Assembly: GCA_021432605.1 (NCBI GenBank)
Contig: MU271161.1
Coordinates: 124,001-188,000 of the forward strand
Source: Coniochaeta sp. PMI_546
Taxonomy: Eukaryota; Ascomycota; Sordariomycetes; Coniochaetales; Coniochaetaceae
Length of the DNA stretch: 64,000 nucleotides
Direction of reading: 5' to 3'
In this document: positions 45,596 to 58,358 of the stretch, one piece after another
Layout: every line of letters starts with the position of its first letter
Numbering within the stretch: position 1 is the stretch's first letter
Notes under the pieces: model-generated
The model's database searches: none
The model's input: the letters and a program-made list of their open reading frames with translations, nothing else
Told to the model about the DNA's origin: nothing
Translations under genes and position numbers: made by a program

Positions 45596-46554
45596 CTAGT
45601 CGGCCAACCGGTAGCTGACCAGCGTGTCGACTCGGTGGTTGCTGGTGCTGAAGCCGCGTAGCTGGACGCGCTCGCCGTTCTCGATCTCCTTGGCGTCGCT
45701 GTCGCCCCACTCGACGGGCACCTCGCTGTCGGCGTCGGCATACACGAGCACGTTGAAGGTGCAGTCGCCATTGAGTTGAGGTAGGAAGGTCACGCTCGCC
45801 GTGATCTGGCGGAAGATGGCGGCGATTTCGGCCTGGATCTCGGCCTCGGTCTTTTCTGTTGCTACGGGCGAGGAGGCTGCTCTGTGATGTTGTAGTGAAG
45901 CGGTTAGCACTTAGACCGGTGCGGAGGGTGGAAGAGCTGGCGCATACCCTGGAGTGACATTCTCCTGGTCCGTTGCCTTGGATTTGCTCTTGCTCTTGGA
46001 CGCGCTCTTGAAGATCTGTACGTCGAACTGCCACCTCTCCACGTGCTCTCCCGTGTCCTTGTTCGTAATCACGATGACGAGCTTCGAGATCTTGCTGCCA
46101 ACCATCCACTTATCCAGCTGCGACATGATCCTCTTGATGTACGCCTTGACCTGATCGTCGGACGATACTATTCCGCTGCATGTCAGCACAGTTCCGACAG
46201 CCAGCCAAGACGTTGCGACCAACCTAGCATGTTCAGGCCATATTTCTTAACGGCGGTGAAGTCTTCGGCGGGGTACACTCCTCGTTGGAATCTACATGGA
46301 AGCCCGATCAGTCAGGAGCTTCCGTAGGAGCAGTCGAGAACTAGAGGTATCATACAGAATGGTATGTATCGAATATTGGAACTATAACACGGGCAAGTTG
46401 CCACAAGTCAGCCAGACCCTTCAAACAAGCCGCCGTTTAACATTGGACTTGTCCCTGGGCTTCGACTCACGAACTCGGCGACAAGCTTCGCACTTCCCTT
46501 CAGCGACAGCTTGTGCACCTTCGACTTGTCCTTCTCTCGCTCTGATGAGGCCAT
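45596..46554 (-). CDS. MAD2: Spindle checkpoint protein MAD2 (HORMA domain)
   Basis: Five exons on the minus strand (46554-46471, 46381-46356, 46291-46224, 46167-45948, 45881-45596) give 227 residues; exon 2 is only 26 nt. All introns are GT-AG and hold phase. The HORMA domain is complete: LKGSAKLVAEFFQYSIHTIL, FQRGVYPAEDFTAVKKYGLN, SSDDQVKAYIKRIMSQLDKW, SKLVIVITNKDTGEHVERWQ, and the C-terminal safety belt ending NHRVDTLVSYRLAD. MAD2 joins CDC20 in the mitotic checkpoint complex at unattached kinetochores and blocks the APC/C. An insert of about 30 residues rich in Ser and Lys (SASKSKSKSKATDQENVTPG) follows FDVQIF and makes the protein longer than the 196-residue yeast form; exon 4 ends inside it. 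Confidence 0.95.
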
Positions 46555-46955
46555 TGTGGTGGTAGTATGCGGTTTCGACGGTAACGTTGGTGATGTAGAT
46601 ATCGGACACTCAGTATTGATTTGTTTACGAATCGAGGGTGTCGTTGCTACGGGACGATTGCCCCACCTTCACCGTGCGATAAGGGATGGCGATAAGAAGA
46701 AGGGCTTGTGAACTTCAACCTCCCTGTTAAGTAAATAATTCTTGAAAATAGACCATATCCAAAAGCTTATTTTTGGGACTATCTCATCCATATGACAGTA
46801 AGAGAAGGATAGACTTATAATTCCAGTTGCTGTTGGCTCAAGCATTTTCAATCAAAGTCACTAATCATCAGCTTCAAATGTCCGTTCTTGGACTAATGAG
46901 AAGTAAAAAAAGGGTCCACGTAGATCAATCCCTGCCAGTGACAACTTGCCAGTCA
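46555..46955. other. Intergenic, MAD2 promoter region
   Basis: About 400 bases between MAD2 and the next minus-strand gene's 3' end. No gene; should contain the MAD2 promoter and the neighbour's terminator. Confidence 0.55.
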
Positions 46956-49369
46956 CTACGTGTACTGTTTCCCCTTCTTCAAAGTCCGAATCTGATCAGG
47001 GAACCCGAACGCAGCATGTGGCACGCCATCCGTCCCCTCCGGCCTAATCGTCTCTCCGAACCTGAGCTTCGTCTCGCGCACCGACTTCTTCAGTGGCGAC
47101 GCCCCGAGGCTGGACCCCTTGACGACCTCGTCTAGGTCCGGATTGCGCGTTGTTGTAAGGAAAGTGCTGAAGTTAGTTTCTATCGCATACCCGTTCATTA
47201 TCATGGCATGCAGGCCGATGCCGACAGCCGCAAACGTCAGTCCAACGGCGATGAAGTACGAGATGGCCAGCCAGAGCGGGTTATACCGCCACACCAGTAC
47301 GCTCTTTGTCACTTCGCATTTCTCTGTCGCGTTTGTCTGCGCATATTGCTTGACATCGGACTGCATGGACAGAAAGATGCTCTGGAACCCAGCCTCGACG
47401 TACGGCCCGAACGCTTCCTCGTGCGGCATACCGGTACCGGGATCCGCTATGTCGGTCTGAGAGATGTCGGAGTTTGTGACTGCCCAGTTATCGTCGCCTC
47501 CAGCCTGGGTGATGTTACCAGACAGCAACTTGCGGTATAGGAACGCGGTGCCATGGAAGCCGCTGTACTCCATGTACGTCGGCATCCAGGGAGCCACGGT
47601 CTCACCATCCGTATGCAACGGCCTGAAAGGGGTGATGCTGAAGTCCTGTACTCCCATCAGGGAGGAGAAGAAGCCGAGATCAAATGCGTAGGTTGAGTTG
47701 TACAAGGTGCACTCTAACACATGTTGCGTCATCCGATAGCGCCATACAGAGGTGTTCCAAAGTTTGGCATCATCGGCGGTGGCAGGTATCGAGGTGTTCC
47801 AAGCGTAGCCGAACCAAAGCGAGGGCTCCTGGGTCCAAGTTCCGGTATTATCGTAGGATGGTTCCGTTGTGTTCCAGTCCAGAGGCCGGCCAAGCTCGTC
47901 TTCCTCAGGTGACGAGTAGCTGATATATACCAGGTCACCGTACGGGGCCAACTGTGACTTTTTGAGCGTGGTTTGGCCACCAAACTCATCCCTCTCTTCG
48001 CACTTGTAGGAGGGAGCGGTAAAGGTCACGGAGTAGGTGCAATTACTGCCTAGCGGACAAGGACTGACCGGCTGTAGTGGAGTGATGTATACAGGGTTTC
48101 CCGAAGGATTAGCCGTGGTCGGCTGCCGGTTGGGTTGAAGGGGGTTGGTATTCAACATTGCAAGGCTGAAAATCCTACGCAGGTCCATAGACGGTCCAGC
48201 GTAATAGGAGGTGTCATTCTCGAACATATCCCAGAAAGAGAGACCGTTCTTGTCGAGATCGCGGTCCCAGACGTTCTATCAAGCATCAGCACAAGAACAT
48301 AGTTAATATGCACCCTGGGCTGTTTACCATATCGAAACCGTTCTCTCTATTGAAATTGAGCACGGAAACGTTGGTGCATATATCTGAGTACGTCTTATTG
48401 CCTTCTGTCACGGTCAAGGTCGAGGGTGTAGCAATGGCGGAGAGCGGTAACAACCTTGAAATATAAGTCGATATTCTTCCTCCCAGAAGCAGTATGGCTA
48501 GTCAACTTACCAAATAAGCAGAGCGAGAAGTGCCGGCAGGAAAGCTCCGAGGAAGAGATCTCTGTCGAAGAACTCTGCAGGGTCGTAACAGGCATGAAAT
48601 ATGCTGTTCAAAGTCTTCACCTTGAAAGCTCTCTTCTTTATCGTAAGCTGTGGATGGTCAGCGAGAGGACTACATGATTTCAAAAGAAAGGGGGCAGGAA
48701 AGTAAACAAACATACCCAGGCCCTCTGCTTAAAGGCAGTCTGGACAGCAGCTCCGAGCATCATCTTGATGAAGAAGGCAAGCGCAACGCCCCATCGCTGC
48801 GGCCACTGCCCATCGCCTGAGACTTCTCTCCCCTCCAGGTGCACGTTGTAGAGATGATGGCCAATGGCGCCGAACAGACCGCCGAGGGCAAGGAAGATCA
48901 TCACCACGGGGTAGTACCAATGGATACCAGGCATAGGGTCAGCTTCCGATTTGGTCCACCGGATGTCGATGCGCTTCTTCTCTTTGGAGTCTTCCGACCC
49001 CTGAGAATGTGCAGTACTGGCACGAGGCGGCTGGCTGAGCAGTGAAGGGGTCAGATCATTAACGGATTGGACTTCGATTACGGTATCAGCATCTACACCG
49101 AGTCTCTTGACCTCGACAGGTTGGCTCTCTACAGCTGAAGGTATGGTGTTACCATTCCCCTGTATCCGTGTTGCGGACTCAGATGTTGACGGCGATATCT
49201 CGTCATCCTGAGCAGCTGAGACCTCATGTTGAGTATCAAGTGAGGGTTGGGAGTTGGCGATAGGTGAAGTCGTAGTTATCGCCCCATTCCGAGGCTCCAC
49301 TGCCGACTGCGTCGAGGTGTGTGGTCGAGCCTCAGGGGCTGCCGACTCGGGATCATGTGCGAGCGCCAT
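46956..49369 (-). CDS. Large fungal integral membrane protein, function unknown
   Basis: Four exons (49369-48716, 48647-48511, 48454-48328, 48275-46956) give 745 residues; introns are GT-AG and hold phase. The N-terminal 135 residues are Ser/Thr/Pro/Glu-rich and disordered. Membrane spans follow at about 150-172 (YYPVVMIFLALGGLFGAIGH), about 193-212 (WGVALAFFIKMMLGAAVQTA) and about 248-270 (LFLGAFLPALLALLIWLLPL). A large non-cytoplasmic domain of about 365 residues has paired cysteines and many Asn-x-Ser/Thr sites (NCTYSVTF, WNTSVW, LYNSTYAF, LSGNITQ). A last span at about 640-665 (LAISYFIAVGLTFAAVGIGL) precedes a cytoplasmic tail. The architecture (three spans, a big glycosylated loop, a fourth span) is common in filamentous ascomycetes. 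Database names for this family, such as formylmethionine deformylase-like, have no support in the sequence. Confidence 0.85.
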
Positions 49370-52300
49370 GGCAAAGCAAGCGAGAGAGAGATATCAAAGT
49401 ATTGTGCCTGTCTTGGTTGGTAAGCCTGGAGAGTCGGACAACTGACTAACTCCCATGATATCGGAGATACTGAGGGATCGAGACGGCTAAATATATCCCT
49501 CTCGTGGTCATCTCCTGAGATGGTCCTGGGATACAAGGTAGCGTCATCCTGACCTTCAAGGGACCACAGAGTATTGGCATACATGGTGGTGCAAGGTGAT
49601 GACTCCTCGCCATGAACTACTTTCCTCATCAGGAAAAAAGCTTTTGTCTTCACACGGCTCCGTGCTGCAACCGGCTCTTCCAGACTCTGGCGGTCGACAT
49701 GCTGCATCTAAGGATTTATGCAGCCAAGAAGGCATGAAAACAGCACTTCGTCCGCCTAGTAGACGAATGGAAACCTGTTCCGTCGGCGTCTTCGACCCAG
49801 AATGGCGGGACGATCACAAGCCGACTTCGCACACTAGTCGGGTGGCGTTGTGGTCAAAGCCAATCCGTCCTCTCGATTGCATTATCGTCGGTCTCTGGAG
49901 CCACCTCACGCGCATTGCGCCGCATACTGCAGCGCGCAACTGCTCCATCTCTCGATAGGAGGCTAGAGTTGAGGATTGGTTGCTCAGGGAGGTCTGCAGA
50001 CTGTTTAGTCATGATCAATCTGGCACTTGTCAAGGCTGAACCGTCGAAATCGCTGATACCGCGCTTAGCAGCAATTAAAGAGTGTCGACGATGCATGCAT
50101 CGATCCTTCCGCCACGCATGGTGTCCTCGTATCAGGCTGCGGTGCATTGCTAGCTTGGACGACGATGCGCCATTCTCGAACCGACGGACCCTATCGAGCC
50201 GAACATTTGACGGACCGTGAATGTGCTGTGTTAGCTGACGTGCTTGGTCGAAAGCCATCTTGTATGCCCAGGTAAAGCCTATTGCCCCAGATTGTATCTA
50301 AAGGAAGGCTTGAATCGATTGCTGACCAGGTGGTTGCTGTACTGTAAGGCGTGATGGTGTATGTAGCGTTCCACGACGTCTTCCCGAGGCGTCCTCCTGC
50401 CCGACTTGGAAGATAACATCCATTTCCCATTCCCAATGAACCCAGCACATGACTATTCAGAATGAAAGCGCCGCACTGCGATGCCGGAAGGGTTGCTGAG
50501 TCTAGATCAAGGTTTTCCCAGGATGGTACCTAGGATTGAAGGAAATTGGGAGTGTTGTTCGAGGTGACCATCGCCAGCCACTGCTTGCGAGTGCCCGAAC
50601 GTGCAATCGTATAGACTGGGACATGTTTCGACGGCTGACGACCGGCCGAAGATCAATCTGCTGAAGTTCACTATCGTGAGCCCGAGTTTAAGACGAACAG
50701 AGGCAAAGGCAAAGATCATTGATGAAGACAAGGTGAGGATCGGCGGGCAGGGATGCCGCGGAAACGTGGGAAAGCAATCCCGCCGCGCATTGTCGTCGGT
50801 GGGGTTTGTAGGTAGAGGTAGTATGTAGCACCCTTTCGTTGGATGCAGGAGGCGCATGGTCCCGTACAACTGACAAAATGAGAAGACAAGCTCCTCGTTT
50901 TTAATTCTTCTTCGTAACTTATCTTGACTAGCAAACCGTGAGGGGCATCACTAAGCACCCTAGCCTGCCTGGCTATACAGGTGATTGACCATAGCCACGA
51001 ACTTTGACCTGGTGCTTATTGAAGACGTTCCTGGCAGTGCTTGCCAAGCCGTCATTTCGAACGTTGACGTTCCAGCCAAACCAATATATCGACATAGAGG
51101 TGGTTTTCATATCCATGATCCTCTCCCCCCACTCCAATGGGTCTATTAATCCTTGTGTCAGACCAAAGCTTCGTTCATCGAGACCATATACGTGAAAAGC
51201 CAGTACACTTCGTCTCGGGCATGACCATTGTCACGATGAAAGACACCGCAAATTCGGGCAGCACAACGGCCCGAGAAATGACTTATTGGTCTCCAGAAGA
51301 AATTCAGTGTGCACAATGGCCAGAATCATCGCAGTCCGGTTGAGAGAGACACAAACCACGAAGTCATCAAAAGGCTGTCAGGTCTCAGATAGAAAGGACT
51401 TTCCAAGAGCACTTCTTCTACACATTATTGCGGATAGTGAGGACACGCCATCTCGCACCTCTTATCACTTGCTCTCTGCGTGGGCAAGGCCCCAGATCCG
51501 AAATGCTTCAACGTCATTTCAATGCTCTTAGGCTGTCGGTGATGCTCACCGTGTGCAGGGGGCATCAGAGGTGTATTGAAATTAGGCTTGCTCAACAAGG
51601 CCTGATCGGTGTCTTTGAACTAAGGTACTGATGATTCGCTTCATTGGCAGAATCGTTCTCGCCGGCAGGTTGAGTCCTAATCCTGGATTGCTGTACTACA
51701 GCGGCCAGTACACTTGGTACAGTCCTTAGATCCTATAAGTCACTATATCGCTAGGGTGCAACGGGGAGAGGGACTACGCAGACAGCCAACCATCTCATTC
51801 CAGAGCTCATATCTGCAACGAACAGGAGTGCTTGAAAGAAGTACCATCATTTCTACAGGTTATTCCAGTCATGGATTCCTGACGTCCATCATCACTTTAC
51901 AAATATCAAGGTAACCTACGTAACACGTCAGCTATGGTCTTCTCGCGTCCTGTACTGCAGCACACATGAAGATAAAAGAGACGCGACTGGGTATGCTGAG
52001 CTCCTTTCTCTCGTCACTATTAGTCCAACAACGAGCCTATTCTTAGCAGACAATAGACGACGGAACGATAGCGACTTCAACGTCCAGTCCAAAGTCTATC
52101 AATTAGACGTCTAGGCTACCACTTATATTTGGACTCATGGGGTAAGCTACAGCAACGACTAGAGTTGTTGACTTGAGTGTGTTTCGACCAGTCTCATTGC
52201 TAAAAATTGACCACCGTCATTGCAAGCCAGGAGTGCAATGCTGCGGCGCAGGAGGAAACGCAACAGGGCAGAGGCACAGTGCTCACGAACTATGCACAGA

Positions 52301-55069
52301 ATGCTGCAAACTAGTATCGAGGGAGAATTAGATGTTGCCATCAGTAGAAAGAGTGAGACGGAGCGTCTGTCGATCGTGGAAGTGGCAGCATCTAATGCTC
52401 TTTTACTCCAGTGGGCTGTACATTATCAACCGCTAACCATTTATGATACTTTTCAGCACACGGGAGAAACTAGTACGCCGCAATACCTATGCTCCGTCGC
52501 AGACCTCAACTAGGTGACGAAGGTGGCGACAGTAATGATTTTGGTGTGCAAGGTGCGACTTAATGCCGTCTTAATAGGGGCTGGGTCACTTTGTCAACAT
52601 AGTAAGCATGGGTTATGCTCACAGCTTGACCTCCGCCAGGGGTGAATAAGGGAGGTACCATCATCTGGAATGATTATCGGACTCGAAATCATCTAGTGGT
52701 TATGTATCGGTGCAGTTCCTAGTCATTCCCTCGGATAAGATGCCTTTTATCTCAGATTGGGTATGCTTCTCTTCCCCGTCTTCATCCATCAGCAGTCAAA
52801 ATACACTCTCTCGAAGCTCGACCTGGCCGAACCCTCGTCAAAAACCGTGGTCTACTGAGTGCACTTCTCTCTTTCGTCATCTTCGATGTGCCATTCCAAG
52901 CTATTCTACTAGAAGTGGACGCTTCAACGATATTTTGAGCGGTGCGATCGGCTTCTCAGCAACGACCAGGTCCTTAAGAAGGTAGTCACATACACTACCA
53001 ACGCACTAACATGCTTGAAAGCGCGCCGGAGTCTGCTTTGCCAAATGCATCAAGACATGCTCCTGGAAAGAGGGCAGCTGGAATTTCCCTGAGAATCCTG
53101 AACGACGAAAAGCCAGAGCTGATGCGTAAGAGATAGTCTACCCATCAAGTATTGCAACGAAGGAAGCCTCCAAGTTTGCCACCGAACTAGAAGCTAGCTG
53201 CTCTTCCCAAATGACCCTGTTCGACTATAGTTCCGCATAGGAGCATCAAGTTTCAAATCTGCGATGACACCTTACAGTCAAGTCACACATGGGTGCGTAC
53301 AGGAGCTGAGGTCCGAGGACCGTGAGACCGCCGAGCCTACCCCTGTCGATGGGTTTCCCATGGCAATTGATGTTGCGTTAGATCGTTCTTAGATACCCGA
53401 GATAAAAGATAGGGATACTGACGCTTCGTTAATGCTGATAATTGGTAGTGGATAACCCTCTCTGCTTCCCTAGCTTCGGAGAGAAGCTCAAGCGCCGAGG
53501 AGCGTAGACGAGCTGGGTGTATCAGGGATACGAGGTGGGAGGAAAGGTTTGTCGAGAGCCGTGGAATTGAGATTCGAACAGAGGCACAGAAACAAGCCCA
53601 TTGAGGAACAGAAAGCGGCGACCATCTTATATACCGCCCTTTTGAGCATACTCTAAGGCGTGCTTCGTGCGCGTCGCCGCTCGAATTTTGCACGCGCATG
53701 AGGATGAACTCCCTACCTGATTTGAAGTGCTGAATAATTACCTACCAAAAACATCCATGGATGCTCTGGAAAGATTACATGCAAGATACGAAACTGAGGA
53801 AGCAGGAAAGGAATAACCGTGAAGGATTTACATACAACACCAGGTATGTGCCAATCCTCGCCACCTACCAGACATAGTCCGGCTTACATCGGCGTATACG
53901 TGGGAGAGCGAACGGAATATCAATTTCTACGCTGGCCATGGTTCAGACGCAGGTGCATTGCGGAACGATGGAGGCGCGCGTCGGAATACAGGTCATCTAT
54001 CTTCAGGAGCCCAGCCCTTCTTGCGTACCGGGCGTAGACGTGATGCAAAAGCAGATGGGGCTGGAACGCTTTGCAAGCGCCGTTGACACCCTGTTTGTGA
54101 GGTAGCATCATTACTGCAGTACGGGAGGGAGAACGATTTCTAGGCGAATCCATGTCTGGAGGGGTAACTGAGTAGCCAATTTCTACTACGTCTGCTATTG
54201 TTGGGATCCTCGCTCCTTTCCTTGTCGTGCTTCTTAGATCATATTTTCCCGTCTGTCGAAGGCTTACCCGCATCAACGTTACTCACGGTGGGAATACTAA
54301 TCTCTCTCTTACCCACCTCCTCCCATTAGTGACCCGTACACCAAGGTCTACCTTCGTATCAGCACCCGCAACGGCCCTCCCCGGCCTTTTTCCCCGCATG
54401 GTAATGGGGTCTCACCCCGCATGAAGAAAGGACAGATCTGGTGGAGCAGCTGGGGAGAAACTCGCCGAGCATTCGCCCGGAACGTTGAACAGTGGAGGAG
54501 CTAAAACGAGGCTTGATTTGACGTCAATATCAAACCTTCCTGGTCGAGAAGAGTGAACCGTCGTTGTTCCCACGCAAGACCAAGACTTGAGGCTAACCGG
54601 CTAAGGCTTGGCCTGCATGCAGATCCCACGTTCACAGAGCCAAGAGAGCCAAAGGCCTTCAGGCTGAATGAGGTGCCGGACTGCATTCATTGGCCTAGAA
54701 GACTTCCAAAATGTGGTTCCACCGGTACCAACACCCATTCCTCCTTTGACCGCCAAAAGTGCTGGTAATGACAGGATGGATGGTCAGCGGTCGAATACCA
54801 CGGGTGGAAAATTAGACGGGGGAAGCGCAATCGTTGCCGGTTACCCGTCATGTCCCGCACGACCGGCTACTGCTATGGCAGGGTCTTAGGCAAGATGGGA
54901 ATACCACAGTAGTATTGTCGGCCTTTGACGGCCTTTGACAGAGGCAGGGGATGCACATGGAGCTCTGCAGCTTTATATAGCTTCTGGAAGGTCCATCTTG
55001 CTCGTCCCAGCCCCGTGGTTCGCGTGCTTTAGGTGGTGCTCGCAAATCATAGCTCGCGCGGCTCTCACA
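49370..55069. other. Gene-poor stretch, 5.7 kb
   Basis: The longest stretch without an intact gene. Open frames are short (under 145 codons) and overlap on both strands. No transposase, reverse transcriptase, terminal inverted repeat or long direct repeat was recognised by eye. One coding-like relic is listed separately at 52739-53129. The right end is the promoter of the MFS transporter gene, with a short duplicated GGCCTTTGAC near 54920. Confidence 0.5.
52739..53129 (+). pseudogene. Possible decayed protein-coding relic, family unknown
   Basis: Short stretches read like real protein. One frame from 52739 gives DAFYLRLGMLLFPVFIHQQS and KYTLSKLDLAEPSSKTVVY, then a stop at 52856-52858. The next frame over 52859-52935 gives SFVIFDVPFQAILLEVDAS. 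The first frame resumes from 52913 with QRYFERCDRLLSNDQVLKK, and after a possible 40-nt intron (52982-53021, GT-AG) the run AGVCFAKCIKTCSWKEGSWN continues to WNFPENPERRKARADA and a stop at 53127. The order and amphipathic character suggest one ancestral protein with frame breaks. I recognise no family, and a small multi-exon gene with wrongly guessed introns is the alternative. Composition alone could also mislead here. Confidence 0.35.
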
Positions 55070-56922
55070 ATGACGCTCCTATACCGGGTTCTGAAGCGCA
55101 TCATCAAGAACGACAAGTTCGCCCTTGATCCTCCGGAGATTTACAATGGGAGGGTGTTTGCGCTCGCGGCAGCTGTATGTGACTCCACCGGGATCCAAAC
55201 CAGGGAGAGGTTGATGACTGACTGAAGTCCATGGTCTAGGCCTGCTTCGGAGGCACGCTGTTCGGCATGGACACCGGTATCATAGGCGGTGTCTTGACTT
55301 TGCCGGACTTCCAAAAGTACAGCCACGTCGCCATATGCCCTTGATCGGACATGCTAACAAACTTTTCACAGCCAGTTCGGGCTCACGGATCTGGGTCCCA
55401 CCGACAGGGCCAACCTCTCCGCTAACCTGGTGACGACTATGCAAGCCGGAGCCTTCGCCGGTGCTCTCCTCGCGAATCCGATCGCCGACAAGTGGGGACG
55501 GAAACCATGCCTCTACGTCGTTTCAATATTCGCCTTCATTGGCGGCTTTCTCCAGGCCTTTTCCTACGGACACCTGTCATGCTTCTATATCGGAAGGTGA
55601 GTGACATCCACCCGCTCAACTCCGTTCATACCCCAGCTGAACATTCTTGCCTCTCGTTGCAGATTCGTCGAAGGTCTCGGCCTTGGTGGCGCCACCATGG
55701 TTGCCCCGACCTACGTCTCGGAGAACTCGCCACGCGCAATAAGGGGCCTGCTCCTCGGGTTCTACCAGCTCTTCGAGACCATGGGCGCCATGATCGCCTT
55801 CTTCATCGACTACGGCTCTCTCCTCCACATCAAGGGCCACGGGTCCTGGATGGTTCCGTTGGCGATGCAATCTCTGCCGCCAGTGCTAATCTTCGTCAGC
55901 ATTCTCTTCTGCCCAGAGTCCCCCCGCTGGCTCGCAGGAAAAGACGACTTCGAATCCGCCTCCAGGGTGCTGGCTGACGTCCGACACCTCCCCGTCGAGC
56001 ACCCGTACGTGCAGCAGGAGCTGCTGGAGCTGCGGACCGCTCTCGAGGAGGAGCAGCGCTCGGTGCACGGGACCGGCTTCTGGGCCACGCAGAAGGAGTG
56101 CTGGCTTATCCCCGCCAACCGGAAGAGAGTGCTGCTCTCCATCGGCCTGATGGTCTGCCAGCAGTGGACCGGCACCAACGCGATCAACTACTACGCCCCG
56201 ACCATCTTCAACGCCCTCGGCGTCACGGGCAACGCCGCCTCCCTGCTGGCCACCGGCGTGTACGGCATAGTCAAGATGTGCTCCTGCGCCATCTTCATCA
56301 CCTTCCTGGCCGACACCCTGGGGCGCAGGTGGTCCTTCGTCTGGACCGCCTTCGCCATGTGGTTCTTCATGTTCTACCTCGGCTTCTACGTGCGCTTCGA
56401 CCCGCCGGTGAAGGGAGCCGTCATCCCTCCGGCTGGCTATGTCGCTCTGGTCATGGTCTATCTCTTCGCTGCCGCCTTCCAGTTCGGCTGGGGTCCGGTG
56501 TGCTGGATTTACGTCTCGGAGATCCCGACCAACCGGCTGCGGGGGTACAATGTCTCTCTCGCTGCTGCCACGCAGTGGCTGTTTAATCTGGTCGTTGCGC
56601 GTGTCAGTCCTGTGATGCTGGTTAATGCTGGTGGACCGACGGGATACGGGACATACTTTATCTACGGTAGCTTCTGCTTTGCCATGGGGGTTGCTGCGCT
56701 GTGGATTCCCGAGACGAAGGGCGTAAGTGCTTTGCAATCTCATGGCTCTCAGGCTCGACCGTTTGCTAACATGCTGTTGTGTAGATTTCTTTGGAGCGTA
56801 TGGACGAGCTCTTTGGAAGCGCCGACTTCCACGGTCTCGAGGACGTTGGTCTTGCAGCCAAGCATGCTGGTGATCCGGAAAAGAGTCAGGTTCAGGTGGA
56901 AAGGGTTGAGGATCGAGTTTGA
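55070..56922 (+). CDS. MFS sugar/quinate-type transporter
   Basis: Five exons (55070-55174, 55240-55316, 55372-55596, 55663-56722, 56785-56922) give 534 residues; all introns are GT-AG and in phase. Twelve membrane spans are expected. Sugar-porter signatures appear in order: [20 protein letters not shown] in span 1, [12 protein letters not shown] in the loop after span 2, [29 protein letters not shown] after span 6, [20 protein letters not shown] in span 7, ADTLGRRW, and [16 protein letters not shown] at the end of span 12. The transporter should sit in the plasma membrane as a proton symporter or facilitator. The substrate is not fixed by sequence; hexoses or quinate-like acids are likely. 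The carotenoid oxygenase gene follows on the same strand 1.4 kb downstream. Confidence 0.92.
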
Positions 56923-58358
56923 ATCGATGCTGATGCACTAGTGAGCCTAGTGAGCCCAGGTTGAGGCCTCGGCAGGTGAACAGGTCCAATATCAATTACG
57001 CTACTTCAGTTGTACCTGCAATCCTTCTCCAGCGCACCGTCATTCTGCCATGCCGTCATTTCAGGAGTAACATCTCTTCCTTACAGTGGACTGCCCTTTG
57101 AGAGCTTAGTGGATTTTCCATTCCGTTCTGCGCCTGCACCAGAACGGATTTCAGTAGCAGATGTTGATTCCCAGGGCTCCGGTAACTCCATCGAAGAATT
57201 TACAACAAGGATCTCGAGACAGGTCACTCGAGGTTGGAACCCCTCAACCATCCGCTGTGAGGAAGCATGGGATCAATCATGTTGTTGTCCTCCTGCACGA
57301 CACGGTGCCAAGAAGTTGGAAACACACGAGATAAACTGCTAGACTGGCCATACCTCAATCTCAAGCCATTTATTACTCTAGTCGGACACAGGATGGCGGC
57401 TTATAAAGTACGTAGGTAGACACATGCGCACGGCGATGCTAGAACTCAGCTTCACAGCTCCTCCTAACGCCCAGACTTCCGCTTCGAGAAGGTTTTAGCG
57501 GTGGGCCTATCAGCATGGCAGATCCGCTGTTCCCGCGGTTAGCTTCGATTTTAGCGAATGCGAGGCTCAGGTTCAGATCGGATTCGCAATTCTCTTGCCG
57601 GACCTTGACGGAAGCAACGACCAATCTTGTGACAACACGGCCAGAAGAAGTCTGCGCCGCGCCATGGGCCACGTACGATGCGACGACTTCAGGTTGTCTT
57701 GGCTGACTTCCCCCCTTCGGCGAGTGTTGCTGAATTGAAATGCTCGTCCGCCTTCCTCACTGTCTTGCCCTACCTTAAGCGTAAAGCCAAGGCAAAACCC
57801 CCCACCTTCGTTAGTCTGCTCTGGTCAAGATACAAGATCCGGGGCAATTCTCGAAATGTAATGGTCATCGTTCGTGAAGCTTACCCTAGACATCAATTAT
57901 AAAGCAAAATGACTCGGTTGTCTCTGTTATATTTCAAACTGTCTGAGGCTTCCATTGCGGTGTGATCACAGGACAGTCTTACGCCATCGCGACTGACCGA
58001 GTGATAATTTTGAGCAAGCTTCAGAGCTTCACACCATTCTCCATTACCTCGACCACCGCATGCGTGCTCGTCGTCGTGGTTGGACAACAATCTGAACCTC
58101 GACATCGGCTTAGGCTACTAAACATCGACGAAGGATCAGTAGCAAGGGTTGCCCTGCCTTTCTAGTTGTTTTCGAGTTGCTGGTAGAATCAAGAGACATA
58201 ATATCAGTTCAGAACCTCCCCCTGCAGCCAGGTCACATCACCCAGATAACTTGAGACCTGTTGTGCGGCACACTACCACATTACTTCTACAATACGACCA
58301 AGCTTCTCGTGCTCTGGCCGGCGACAATTCGCTGACTTTACGGTCTGTGCCCAACAAA
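56923..58358. other. Intergenic, 1.4 kb
   Basis: No gene recognised. It holds the 3' end of the transporter gene and the promoter of the carotenoid oxygenase. The frame of the oxygenase is open upstream to about 58149 but has no ATG there. Confidence 0.5.

Noticed and set aside
53337-54276. Minus-strand open frames of about 120 codons in the gene-poor stretch
   Set aside because: No family features, and they overlap frames on the other strand; not supported as genes.
55886-56995. 369-codon minus-strand frame opposite the MFS transporter
   Set aside because: Antisense shadow of the large transporter exon; His/Gly/Arg-rich with no family motif.
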